This document shows positions 10,801 through 18,933 of a stretch of DNA of 64,000 nucleotides, in pieces. The DNA is from Hymenobacter tibetensis (lineage in GTDB: Bacteria > Bacteroidota > Bacteroidia > Cytophagales > Hymenobacteraceae): the NCBI RefSeq assembly GCF_022827545.1, contig NZ_CP094669.1, positions 1,826,001 to 1,890,000 of the forward strand, written 5' to 3'. Made by a program: the position numbers and the translations under genes. How positions within the stretch are numbered: the first letter of the stretch is position 1; every line of letters begins with the position of its first letter. The notes beneath the pieces are model-generated. The model saw nothing but the letters and a program-made list of their open reading frames with translations. It ran no database searches and had not been told where the DNA came from.

Positions 10801-11060
10801 CGCGCTGGCTGGAAGACGGATCATACATCCGGTTGCGGAACGTGCAGGTTGGCTACACCCTCCCTACATCAGTAACGAGCAAAGTGCCAAGCTTGGGCAG
10901 TGTCCGCGTGTACGTGACTGGCCGCAACATATTCACCATCACAGACTATACTGGCTTTGACCCTGAGATTTTGGGCGCCGGTTTCTATAGCCGCGGTGTC
11001 GACATCAGCTCTTACCCGAACGTGCGCAGCTTCACGGGAGGTATACAGGTCAACTTCTAA
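7878..11060 (+). CDS. SusC/RagA-family TonB-dependent outer-membrane transporter (arabinan locus)
   Basis: A 1060-residue importer for oligosaccharides. The ATG at 7878 begins MKKT and a signal peptide ending near the Ala-His-Ala-Ala stretch; an upstream in-frame start would place the operator inside the gene. A carboxypeptidase-regulatory-like domain (about 50-125) is followed by the TonB-box-like VVVVGY at 130-135, the plug (NIRG, YVIDG, LKDASSTAVYGSRGANGVV) and a long beta-barrel ending in an aromatic residue (GIQVNF). Its SusD partner starts 62 bases downstream. With the LacI box just upstream and arabinanase and ara genes following, the likely cargo is arabino-oligosaccharide; this is an inference. 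Confidence 0.95.
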   Translation: MKKTVPKVSRAAIPALLCCLPLQPLVAHAATSATSALNSVANPSKTADVTISGKVTGANGDPLPGVTVLVKGTTNGTSTGGDGSFTITAAEGSVLTFSFVGYTTKEVPVTTASTNLAVTLAEDVKALSEVVVVGYLTEDRQNVTSSVSSLDVREATKAPVATATQALQGRVSGVQISGSGGPGDAPVVNIRGIGTLGNAGSGPLYVIDGLWTDNIRDLNPNDIESLNVLKDASSTAVYGSRGANGVVQITTKKGRAGAPAIGFSAYRGVDQISKQYNLTNASEWADRAVIAYRNAGLDPLNNGQNSLTGAVKGPGGAFNPDVDTDWQKEFFQTGTLEDYNLSFSGGTAGEKSATNFLVSGEYFHQEGIVKGPDFKRYSLRLNSGLTRGRFKFQENAQITHLDRTLLNGSPFIDVLTMLPSIPVYNSANSGGFGTGSPILNTFATNPIGAQQLLRRTQSDNRLAGNVSAEYSFFDFLTYRLNVAMDGHTYSNADAQQAGVLRQNTPIVTASLNEYLGYDLFLLGENTLNFNKRLGDHSVNALVGYSEQSFRQHGVQAGGQGYTQAGGQYFFELSAAPKVGVVQGSSYEYTKRSFFAQATYDFKNRYLLSISGRRDGSSRFTAANRWGNFGAASIGWRLSEEDFFKGALPQVNNLKLRASYGANGNDAVEGTYGGSYLTQAIVGQNVNYVIGTGQNIVNGSSQLALPSPDIRWEERYTTNFGLDLGLLEDRITLSTDYYVSKTRNALAPVQVLTYLGHFGQTLFQNAGDIENRGFELALGYHQNKGDFTYGADFTLTTVKNQVTALPVVGQVLEGTELLTRSQVGRSLGEFYLIPFDGIFQSADEVATYQSSNGTVIQPYASAGDVRYRDTNDDGQINNRDAVYSGQSIPNLLMGLNLNAAYKGFDLSVFFNSSSGNKIYNQARRDLESYSGPNNYNADVTPWSPENPSTTTPRLLQGGGVGNLGLAAASNSLFNTTRWLEDGSYIRLRNVQVGYTLPTSVTSKVPSLGSVRVYVTGRNIFTITDYTGFDPEILGAGFYSRGVDISSYPNVRSFTGGIQVNF

Positions 11061-11122
11061 ATCATGATGGGACGGTGGATAATTGCCCGCTGACCCAACC
11101 AAATCGTTTTTCTCTTACTTCG

Positions 11123-12697
11123 ATGAAAGTAAATAAAATAACTACTCTTCTGCTCGCGGGTGGTCTGCTCTTAAGCACGACAGCCTGTGATAAGGACTTG
11201 CTAGACCAGAGCAATCCAAATGCTCCTACCAAAGAAAATTTCTGGCAAAATGAAAGCGATGCTGTTAAGGGGGTGTATGCTAGCTACGCTGGTTTGCAGC
11301 AGTTCGCTTGCTACTACCGCAGCTGGCACTTCATGGCCCATCGCTCCGATGAGTCTTTCAGCCAGAGCCCTTTCGTGGAACTCGCAAACTTCACGCGCTT
11401 CATTCAGCCTGACGTGGATTTCTTTATCTCGTCTTTTGCGTGGAATGACTACTACCGCACTATCTATCGGACCAATCAGGTAATTAACCGGGTACCCGGC
11501 ATTACCATGAACGAGACGCTAAAAAAGCAGTTAGTTGCCGAAGCTAGATTCGTACGGGCTCTGTCCTACTTCGATCTGGCCTATTTCTTTGGCAGTGTGC
11601 CTTTAATCCTAGACGAGCCTAATGATGTCAATGCACGGGCGCCTCAGGTTAAGCAGCCAGAGTTGGAAGTACAGATTATTGCCGATTTGCAAGCTGCTAT
11701 TCCCGACCTCCCGGCTTCGTATAGCGATTCTGAGAAAGGCCGTGCAACAAAAGGCTCAGCGCAGGCACTACTCGCTAAAGTATATATGCAGCAGCGTAAA
11801 TGGGCGGAAGCATCGGCTTTGTTCACTCAGCTTATTAGCTCTGGCCAATATAGTCTAGCCCCAAATTACATCGACAACTTCACGGGTTCCAATGAGAACA
11901 ATCGTGAATCAGTATTTGAAGTGCAGTTTTCGGGCGCTGTGCTAGAGGTAGGACAAGGCCAAGACAACGGCTCTTCTTCGGAAAGCCACGACCGTCCTAA
12001 TTTCTTCGGTCCTCCCGGTGCTACGTTTGCCGACGTGCAGCCCCGCCGCTGGTTGCTTGATGCGTACACCGATTCTACGGTTTCATTGGTCCCTGGTAGC
12101 ACTAATAAACATAGAATCGACCCTCGGCGTGATGCGAACATCATTCATGTGGGCAATCCAGACCGGTTTTACGGTGTGACTTTTGCCGAAGCGCAGAACA
12201 TCCGCAAGTTCGGTTGGAGACCAGATCAACAGTATTGGCGCAAGTATCTCAGCGACCGTGAGATATCTTATGATCCTGCCAATCCTGATAAGCCACTTGA
12301 GAATTTCTCATCGGGCTACAACTTTCGCGTTATTCGCTACGCTGATATTCTGCTTATGCAAGCCGAGGCTCTCACCGAACTAGGGCAAGTAGGGGCGGCC
12401 GCACCTTTCGTGAATCAAGTGCGTGCCCGGGTGGATTTGAGCCCGGTGGGTGCATTGTCGCGGGAAGGAATGCGTCAGTTCATACGTGTTGAGCGTGCTA
12501 GAGAATTGGCAGGCGAAGGAACACGCTGGTTCGATATTTTACGCTGGGGCCTAATGGACAACCAAGCTGGTATTGATGAGTTGAAGTCTCGTGACCCCGA
12601 CTTCACCAATTTCCGCCTAAACACCTCGAAACTGCTGCCTATTCCGCGTCGTGACCTCGGTATCGATCCAAATCTTCAGCAAAACCCTGGCTACTAA
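11123..12697 (+). CDS. SusD/RagB-family surface glycan-binding lipoprotein (arabinan locus)
   Basis: A 524-residue outer-membrane lipoprotein that caps the preceding SusC transporter and captures oligosaccharide. The ATG at 11123 gives a lipoprotein signal peptide with the lipid-modified Cys at residue 22 (LSTTAC). SusD hallmarks are present: a helical N-terminal TPR-like region, the YFDLAYFFGSVPLIL segment, the R-x-AD-I-LLMQAEAL motif and the closing PIPRRDLGIDPNLQQNPGY. It forms a two-gene unit with susC, 62 bases apart, and is followed by a strong terminator, so the downstream GH43 gene probably has its own promoter. Confidence 0.95.
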   Translation: MKVNKITTLLLAGGLLLSTTACDKDLLDQSNPNAPTKENFWQNESDAVKGVYASYAGLQQFACYYRSWHFMAHRSDESFSQSPFVELANFTRFIQPDVDFFISSFAWNDYYRTIYRTNQVINRVPGITMNETLKKQLVAEARFVRALSYFDLAYFFGSVPLILDEPNDVNARAPQVKQPELEVQIIADLQAAIPDLPASYSDSEKGRATKGSAQALLAKVYMQQRKWAEASALFTQLISSGQYSLAPNYIDNFTGSNENNRESVFEVQFSGAVLEVGQGQDNGSSSESHDRPNFFGPPGATFADVQPRRWLLDAYTDSTVSLVPGSTNKHRIDPRRDANIIHVGNPDRFYGVTFAEAQNIRKFGWRPDQQYWRKYLSDREISYDPANPDKPLENFSSGYNFRVIRYADILLMQAEALTELGQVGAAAPFVNQVRARVDLSPVGALSREGMRQFIRVERARELAGEGTRWFDILRWGLMDNQAGIDELKSRDPDFTNFRLNTSKLLPIPRRDLGIDPNLQQNPGY

Positions 12698-12721
12698 TAC
12701 TACACTTGCTTAGTTGCCTGT

Positions 12722-12761
12722 AAACAGCCGTTCCGGGTCAAAATCTGGAACGGCTGTTTTT
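12722..12761 (+). terminator. Intrinsic terminator after susCD
   Basis: Perfect 13-bp arms AAACAGCCGTTCC / GGAACGGCTGTTT with a 12-base loop, followed by a T run. It starts 25 bases after the susD stop codon. Confidence 0.9.
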
Positions 12762-12900
12762 GTAAACAACCGACTGTGTTTATTATCCAGAGTCCGGTTG
12801 CGGACAGTGTAATTGCTTAATCATCTGTCGCTTACAAGCACAGGCGTGCTATAGTATTTGCTTGCTCAACCCAACATCCCACCCTCAAACTGTATGCGTC

Positions 12901-14619
12901 ATGATAGTAACACTTACGAATTGGGTCAATAAAGTCACGCAGCCTGCGCATTTGCGCTGGCCATTCAGCTACATCATGCTGTTGCTGCTCATAGGTTGGC
13001 CAAGCGCCAACGTGATAGCCCAGCAGGGAGACCAACGGGCGCATGATCCGGCCAACATCATCAAGGAAGGTAACAAGTACTGGGTGTTCACCACCGGTCA
13101 AGGTATTCCTAGCAAATACTCCACCGACCTAATTACTTGGGCGTTCAGCTCTCGGCCTGTTTTCACGCCAGCCACCCGTCCTAGTTGGATTACCACCCGG
13201 GTTCCTACTTTCCAGAACGACTACTGGGCGCCCGAGTGCATCTTCATGAACGGGAAGTACTATCTCTACTACTCCTGTTCTACATTCGGCTCTAGAGTTT
13301 CAGGAATTGGCTTGGCTACCAACGTCACGCTGGACCCTGACAGCCCCAACTACAACTGGGTAGATGAGGGTGAGGTCATTTCCTCGAACAACAACAGCGC
13401 AGCCAATGCCATTGACCCAGCCGTGTACCGTGACGCCAGTAATAACCTGTGGTTTATATACGGCTCATTTTTCGGTGGCATTCGGGTGTTGCAACTGAAC
13501 CCGACGACCGGTAAGCCAATAAACGGGAGCGGCACGCAGCAGTTTGCAGTGGCTAACGGAGACGTAGAAGCCGCATATGTAAAGCAGCGCGGCAACTATT
13601 ATTACTTATTTATCAACCGGGGTAGTTGCTGCCAAGGTTCTAACAGCACCTATTACATTCAGGTTGGGCGTTCTACTTCTCCAACAGGCCCATTTCTGGA
13701 TAAAAACGGAGTGGACCTCAACAGCAATGGTGGAACAGTATTAATGAACCGGTCGGGACGCTACGTAGGACCAGGACACGCCGGGATTTTCGAAGAGAAT
13801 GGCGTCAGCATGTTTTCGTATCACTATTACGACTCAAACGACAATGGTACACCGAAGCTAGGTATTGCCAAACTCACCTGGGATGCCACCGACTGGCCAG
13901 TAGTTAGCCGCGACTGGGTCGCCCCAGGCCGCTATGAAATTACCGGGCAGAATAGCGGCCAGTTGTGGCAGGCCGGTTGTGCTGGTGCTGCAGGACAAGC
14001 AGTTTCGCAAGGCAACCGAACGGGCCAGGCCTGCCAGCAGTGGGATTTTGTAGCAGCTGGCAACGGGGAGTACACGATTACCAATGTGCAAAGCGGTCTA
14101 ACAGTAGGAACTGCTAGTTGCTCAGCAGCCAACAATGCCGCTCTGCAAGTAGGTGCGAATACTGGCGCAACGTGTCAGCTGTTTCGGCTCGACCGGGCCA
14201 GTGACGGTACGTTGGTCTTTGCTTCCGCGAATGGCAACCGGGTGGCGGAAGTGCCTTTTGCTTCTATGGTGCCCGGTACCCAGTTAGGGTTATTTGACTA
14301 CAATGGCTGCTCTTGCCAACGCTGGACTATTACTCCGGTAGGAACGCTCGCCACTGCTCGCAGTCAGAAGCTATCCGATGTCACCGTTTATCCAGTGCCG
14401 GCCGTGCAAGGAAATTTTACGGTGGAACTGGGTACTCAACGAGCTACGGAGGCCGCAACGGTGGTTGTTTTCGACCTGCAAGGGCAAGTGGTGTATCAAG
14501 AATCCTTTCGTTCGCAGCGAAACAAGCTTGCGGTAAAAGCAGGATTAAAACCAGGTATGTACCAGGTGCAGGTCAGGAGTGGAGGAGCGTCATCCACACA
14601 CAGAATGAGTGTTCTGTAA
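12901..14619 (+). CDS. Secreted GH43 arabinan endo-1,5-alpha-L-arabinosidase with ricin-type domain and T9SS sorting tail
   Basis: A 572-residue multidomain enzyme. The N-terminus is a long signal region (hydrophobic core about 23-38). The GH43 five-bladed propeller follows, with the expected base Asp49 (HDPAN), pKa-modulating Asp172 (IDPAVY) and acid Glu223 (VEAAYV). It resembles the smaller endo-arabinanase at 56338. Residues about 343-480 look like a ricin/CBM13-type carbohydrate-binding domain (repeated Cys, QW and Gly-Asn patterns). The last 80 residues (VTVYPVPAVQGNF onwards, ending GMYQVQVRSGG and a basic tail) match a T9SS type A C-terminal domain, so it is probably exported to the cell surface. 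The start could instead be Met26. No operator was found directly upstream. Confidence 0.9.
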   Translation: MIVTLTNWVNKVTQPAHLRWPFSYIMLLLLIGWPSANVIAQQGDQRAHDPANIIKEGNKYWVFTTGQGIPSKYSTDLITWAFSSRPVFTPATRPSWITTRVPTFQNDYWAPECIFMNGKYYLYYSCSTFGSRVSGIGLATNVTLDPDSPNYNWVDEGEVISSNNNSAANAIDPAVYRDASNNLWFIYGSFFGGIRVLQLNPTTGKPINGSGTQQFAVANGDVEAAYVKQRGNYYYLFINRGSCCQGSNSTYYIQVGRSTSPTGPFLDKNGVDLNSNGGTVLMNRSGRYVGPGHAGIFEENGVSMFSYHYYDSNDNGTPKLGIAKLTWDATDWPVVSRDWVAPGRYEITGQNSGQLWQAGCAGAAGQAVSQGNRTGQACQQWDFVAAGNGEYTITNVQSGLTVGTASCSAANNAALQVGANTGATCQLFRLDRASDGTLVFASANGNRVAEVPFASMVPGTQLGLFDYNGCSCQRWTITPVGTLATARSQKLSDVTVYPVPAVQGNFTVELGTQRATEAATVVVFDLQGQVVYQESFRSQRNKLAVKAGLKPGMYQVQVRSGGASSTHRMSVL

Positions 14620-15021
14620 GAAGAAGAGCACATTATTTTACCAACAAAATTATACAGCGCCTCACTTGCTGCTAATTCGGTACGTTGTTTTGTAAAGTGC
14701 TGATTGGCACGAATCAGCCAGTGTCACTCTCCCGACGGTAACTACAAAAAAGAGGCGGATGGAAGCTCTACTATAGGTATTAAATAACACAAACGATTGT
14801 GTGATGAAGGAAGAATTTCTACTTTACATACCGAATTGATGAAGTAGCAGCACTTAGCCCATTTAATTTATTTGATACATAATTGCATAATGCGTCTATG
14901 CTCTAGAAAAGGCGCTTAATTTGGCGGCTATCTGCGAATAGCTATTGGCAATCCAGATTCAATCCACTTCAAGTTCCTTTACTTCTTCCTTTTCAAACTC
15001 CCGCTTTCCATCCATCTGTTC
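14620..15021. other. Control region upstream of the mutarotase-araBDA operon
   Basis: About 400 bases without a gene. It holds the LacI-type box at 14787-14802 and AT-rich DNA between about 14810 and 14960 that probably contains the operon promoter. No other motif was recognised. Confidence 0.55.
14787..14802. promoter_or_regulatory. LacI-type operator upstream of the arabinose catabolic operon
   Basis: ACACAAACGATTGTGT, the reverse-complement form of ACACAATCGTTTGTGT with one changed base against the palindromic consensus. It lies 220 bases upstream of the mutarotase start codon and 168 bases after the GH43 stop. Confidence 0.75.
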
Positions 15022-16221
15022 ATGACAAACTTCAACCGTGTCGGTATGCTTGCCGGCAGTATCGCGGCTGGTATAGCGCTAGCCGCTTGCAACCAGCAGC
15101 CCGCCTCTCAAACTGAAGGTAGCAATGCAGCCACAGCCGCTACCGATTCCACCCAAACCACTGCCGCTATGCCCACTGCCACTGCTTTTGGCAAAACCAA
15201 CGCTGGCGCTGAAGCGCAGCTCTACACGCTCACCAACGCTCACGGCGTGAAAGCTACCATCACCAACTTCGGTGGCACGCTCACCAGCCTGATGGTGCCT
15301 GACAAGGCCGGCAAGATGGGCGATGTTATTCTCGGCTTCGACGATGTGAGCGGCTACCAGAGCCCGGAGTTTTTGAAGTCGGGTCCGTACTTTGGGGCGT
15401 TGATTGGGCGCTACGGCAACCGCATTAAAGGCGGCAAGTTCACGCTGGATGGCAAGGAGTATACGCTTGCTCAAAACAACGGACCAAACACGCTGCACGG
15501 CGGCAAAGTAGGATTTGATAAGGTGATGTGGGAGGCCAAGCCCGGCACCTCAGCCGACGGCCAGACACTAACGCTGACCTATAACAGCAAAGACGGCGAA
15601 GAAGGTTACCCCGGTAACTTGGCCGTAACGGTGGTTTACACCCTCACCAACGACGACGCCCTGCGCCTCGACTACACGGCAACCACCGACAAGGCCACGC
15701 CCGTCAACCTGACCAACCACGCCTACTTCAACCTCAACCACGGCGTAGGCAAAGATATTCTGGGCCACGAAGTAACCCTGCCGGCTGACCGCTACACCGT
15801 AGTGGACGCTACCCTGATTCCGACCGGCGAGCTGAAGCCCGTGAAAGGCACGCCTTTCGACTTCACGGCCCCGCACACCATTGGCGAGCGGATCGGGCAG
15901 GTGCCCGGTGGCTACGACCACAACTGGGTGCTAAACAACCCGAGCGGCATGCACGCCGCCGCTACGGTTTATGATGCTGCCTCGGGCCGCACCATGGAAG
16001 TAACCACCACCGAGCCCGGTATTCAGTTCTACACCGGCAACTTCCTCGATGGTACCCTGAAAGGCAAAGGCGGCACGGTGTACGGCAAAAACTCTGGCTT
16101 CTGCCTGGAAACGCAACACTTCCCCGATTCGCCGAACCAGCCCAAGTTCCCGAGCACTATCCTCAAGCCCGGCGACACCCTCAAATCAACCACGATCTAC
16201 AAGTTCGGCGTCCGCAAGTAG
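15022..16221 (+). CDS. galM: Aldose 1-epimerase (mutarotase), lipoprotein form
   Basis: A 399-residue galactose-mutarotase-like enzyme that interconverts the alpha and beta anomers of aldoses. A lipoprotein signal peptide has its Cys at 23 (ALAAC), followed by a low-complexity Ala/Thr/Ser linker to about residue 55, so the enzyme is probably anchored in the periplasm. Family motifs are present: GRYGNRIKGGKF, NNGPNTLHGG, the catalytic-His segment NLTNHAYFNL and the catalytic-Glu segment FCLETQHFPDSPN. It is the first gene after the operator at 14787 and precedes araB by 154 bases containing a long hairpin. In this setting it likely acts on L-arabinose or galactose before uptake; substrate preference is an inference. 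Confidence 0.93.
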   Translation: MTNFNRVGMLAGSIAAGIALAACNQQPASQTEGSNAATAATDSTQTTAAMPTATAFGKTNAGAEAQLYTLTNAHGVKATITNFGGTLTSLMVPDKAGKMGDVILGFDDVSGYQSPEFLKSGPYFGALIGRYGNRIKGGKFTLDGKEYTLAQNNGPNTLHGGKVGFDKVMWEAKPGTSADGQTLTLTYNSKDGEEGYPGNLAVTVVYTLTNDDALRLDYTATTDKATPVNLTNHAYFNLNHGVGKDILGHEVTLPADRYTVVDATLIPTGELKPVKGTPFDFTAPHTIGERIGQVPGGYDHNWVLNNPSGMHAAATVYDAASGRTMEVTTTEPGIQFYTGNFLDGTLKGKGGTVYGKNSGFCLETQHFPDSPNQPKFPSTILKPGDTLKSTTIYKFGVRK

Positions 16222-16246
16222 GGAGCCGGTACTTTATAGTTAGGCT

Positions 16247-16319
16247 GCTTGCTGAAGCATGGTGCGTGCCAATACTAGGATGGCAACTCCATCCAAACAC
16301 GCACAGTGCTTCAGCAAGC
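16247..16319 (+). repeat. Long imperfect hairpin between mutarotase gene and araB
   Basis: Arms GCTTGCTGAAGCA (16247-16259) and TGCTTCAGCAAGC (16307-16319) are perfect complements. Inside them GTGCGTG pairs with CACGCAC, and the loop holds a further GGATGG/CCATCC stem. There is no T tract, so it looks more like an mRNA processing or stabilising element, or a partial attenuator, than a terminator. It ends 56 bases before the araB start. Confidence 0.6.
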
Positions 16320-16375
16320 GAAGCTTGATGTTCTGCTAGCACCTCACATTTCTTAATCTCCCAATTTCCTCACTC

Positions 16376-18112
16376 GTGCAAACTCCTCAAACAGCAACAT
16401 CCGATCCGCAGGCGGCTTACGTCATCGGGGTCGATTATGGCACCGATTCGGTGCGCGCCTTGCTGGTAGATGCCCGCACCGGAGCCGAAGTAGCGCAGGC
16501 CGTGCACTACTACGCGCGCTGGAAAAAGCTGGAATTCTGCAACCCCGCCCGCAACCAATTTCGCCAACACCCTCTCGACCATATCGAAGGCCTGGAAGCC
16601 ACCGTCCGGAAGGTAGTGGCGCACGTGCCCGCTGTGCAAGTGGTCGGTATTGCCGTGGACACCACCGGCTCAACGCCCGGCCCCGTCAACGAGAAAGGGG
16701 TTTCGCTGGCTCTTACGCCCGGTTTTGAAAACAACCCGAACGCCATGTTCGTGTTGTGGAAAGACCACACGGCCCTCGAAGAAGCCGCCGAAATCAACCT
16801 GAAGGCGCGTACGTGGGGCGGCGAAGATTTCACCAAGTTTGAAGGCGGTATCTACTCATCGGAGTGGTTCTGGGCGAAGATTATGCACGTGGTGCGCGAA
16901 GACGAGGCTGTACTGAAAGCCGCGCACTCTTGGCTAGAGCACTGCGACTGGCTGACCTTGCTGCTCACCGGCGGCGACTTGGCCACCTTCAAGCACAGCC
17001 GTTGCGCGGCCGGCCACAAAGCCATGTGGCACGAAAGCTGGGGCGGATTGCCTTCCGAGGAGTTCCTAACGCACCTCGAGCCCAAGCTGGCCGGCCTGCG
17101 GAGCCGTTTGTTCGAAGAAACCTTTACCGCCGACCAAGTGGCCGGCAACCTCTCCGCCGAATGGGCCGAGCGCCTCGGCTTGACCACCGACACGGTAGTA
17201 GCCGTGGGTAGTTTCGATGCGCACGCTGGTGCCGTTGCCGGCGAGATTGAAGCGTACTCGATGGTGAAAGTAATGGGTACTTCCACCTGTGATATTGTGG
17301 TAGCACCCACGGCCGAAGTAGGCAGCCACCTCGTGGCCGGTATTTGCGGCCAAGTGGATGGCTCCGTGATTCCGGGTATGCTCGGCCTGGAAGCGGGTCA
17401 GTCAGCTTTCGGGGACTTGCTGGCGTGGTTCCGGCAGATTGTGGAGTGGCCATTGCACAACGTGCTGCCTCACTCCAAAGTGCTGAATGCCGAGCAGCAA
17501 GCCGCCCTGCGCGACGAGATGAGCGACATACTGTTGGTAGAGCTAAGCAAAGCAGCCGCCGCGGTAGACCCCGAAGAGTCGGCAGTGCTGGCTCTGGATT
17601 GGGTGAACGGCCGCCGCACGCCCGATGCCAACCAAGGGCTGAAAGGTGCTATGATGAACCTCACGATGGGGACCAACGCGCCGCAAATCTTCCGGGCGCT
17701 GGTAGAAGCCATCTGCTACGGTTCCAAGCAAATCGTGGAGCGTTTCGAGCAGGAAGGCATTCCGGTAAAGCAAGTAATTGGCATTGGCGGCGTGGCGAAA
17801 AAGTCGCAGTTCGTGATGCAGACCTTGGCCGACGTGCTGAATCGCCCGATCAAGATTGCCGTTTCCGAGCAGGCTCCCGCCTTGGGCGCAGCCATCTACG
17901 CCGCAGTAGCGGCCGGTATCCATGAGGATGTGCTAGCGGCGCAACGCGCCATGGGCAGCGGTTTCGCGGAAACCTATGAGCCCAATCCGGCTCGCGTGGC
18001 CGACTATCAGGCGCGCTACGAACAGTACCAGGCCTTCGGCAAATTCGTGGAAACCGTCACGCTCAAGGAAGGCGAAACCACTTCTGAAACCACTTTAGTT
18101 GACCACGCATGA
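16376..18112 (+). CDS. araB: Ribulokinase
   Basis: A 578-residue FGGY-family kinase that phosphorylates L-ribulose to L-ribulose 5-phosphate. The start is a GTG at 16376; no suitable ATG lies nearby. The N-terminal phosphate-binding motif GVDYGTDSVRALLVD is at 18-32. Further ribulokinase features are AVDTTGSTPGPV, the HCDWLTLLLTG segment, the MGTSTCD loop, LDWVNGRRTP, and the C-terminal GIGGVAKKS and ALGAAIYAAVAAG motifs. The stop codon overlaps the araD start (ATGA at 18109-18112), showing translational coupling. The gene order mutarotase-araB-araD-araA-transporter is a compact arabinose catabolic operon. Confidence 0.96.
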   Translation: MQTPQTATSDPQAAYVIGVDYGTDSVRALLVDARTGAEVAQAVHYYARWKKLEFCNPARNQFRQHPLDHIEGLEATVRKVVAHVPAVQVVGIAVDTTGSTPGPVNEKGVSLALTPGFENNPNAMFVLWKDHTALEEAAEINLKARTWGGEDFTKFEGGIYSSEWFWAKIMHVVREDEAVLKAAHSWLEHCDWLTLLLTGGDLATFKHSRCAAGHKAMWHESWGGLPSEEFLTHLEPKLAGLRSRLFEETFTADQVAGNLSAEWAERLGLTTDTVVAVGSFDAHAGAVAGEIEAYSMVKVMGTSTCDIVVAPTAEVGSHLVAGICGQVDGSVIPGMLGLEAGQSAFGDLLAWFRQIVEWPLHNVLPHSKVLNAEQQAALRDEMSDILLVELSKAAAAVDPEESAVLALDWVNGRRTPDANQGLKGAMMNLTMGTNAPQIFRALVEAICYGSKQIVERFEQEGIPVKQVIGIGGVAKKSQFVMQTLADVLNRPIKIAVSEQAPALGAAIYAAVAAGIHEDVLAAQRAMGSGFAETYEPNPARVADYQARYEQYQAFGKFVETVTLKEGETTSETTLVDHA

Positions 18113-18810
18113 GCAGCCAGTATAAGGACCTGAAGCAATATTGCTACGAAGCCAACATGCAGTTGCCTAAGCTCGGGCTGGTGCTGTTTACCTTCGGCAA
18201 TGCCAGCGTGGTGGACCGCGACAAGGGCGTTTTCGCTATCAAGCCGAGCGGCGTACCCTACGAGAAGCTGAAGCCCGAGGACATTGTCATTGTGGATTAC
18301 GACAACAACATTGTGGAAGGGGAGAAGCGCCCGTCGTCGGATACCAAGACGCACGCGCTGCTCTTCAAGCAATGGGAAAGCATTGGCGGCATTGTGCATA
18401 CGCATTCCACCTACGCCACCGCTTGGGCCCAAACCCAAACCGATATTCCGATCCTCGGCACCACCCACGCCGACCACCTCACCACCGACGTGCCGTGCGC
18501 GCCGCCCATGGCCGACGAACTGATTCAGGGCGACTACGAGCACCAAACCGGCTGGCAAATCATTCAGGAATTCGAGCGGCGCGGCATTTCGCCCACCGAA
18601 GTGGAAATGATTTTGGTTGGCAACCACGCGCCCTTCACCTGGGGCAGCACTGTGGAAAAAGCGGTTTACAACAGCGCCGTGCTCGAAGAAATTGCCCGTT
18701 TGGCGTATCTGAGCTGCACGTTGCGCCCCGAAGTACCCCGCTTGAAAGACGCCCTCATTCGCAAGCACTACGAGCGCAAGCACGGAGCAAACTCTTATTA
18801 CGGTCAGTAG
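18109..18810 (+). CDS. araD: L-ribulose-5-phosphate 4-epimerase
   Basis: A 233-residue class II aldolase-like epimerase that forms D-xylulose 5-phosphate, which feeds the non-oxidative pentose phosphate pathway (tkt and tal-pgi are in this window). Visible motifs are the N-terminal GNASVVDRD loop, the phosphate-binding PSGVPYEKL segment, the zinc-binding THSTYATAWAQ region (first His pair) and GNHAPFTWG, which carries a further His. Its start overlaps the araB stop by four bases. Length and motif order are typical of AraD/UlaF/SgbE; the context makes AraD the clear choice. Confidence 0.96.
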   Translation: MSSQYKDLKQYCYEANMQLPKLGLVLFTFGNASVVDRDKGVFAIKPSGVPYEKLKPEDIVIVDYDNNIVEGEKRPSSDTKTHALLFKQWESIGGIVHTHSTYATAWAQTQTDIPILGTTHADHLTTDVPCAPPMADELIQGDYEHQTGWQIIQEFERRGISPTEVEMILVGNHAPFTWGSTVEKAVYNSAVLEEIARLAYLSCTLRPEVPRLKDALIRKHYERKHGANSYYGQ

Positions 18811-18933
18811 CACCGCCTCCTGGCAGCGGTGCATGCCGCAGCCTGTCTCACCTTAATTCTACCTTCCAAACCCTGCACCAGCTACCCGTTGGTGTTCCAT
18901 TCTAATCCGTCAACTGCACTTGGCGCCACAAGC

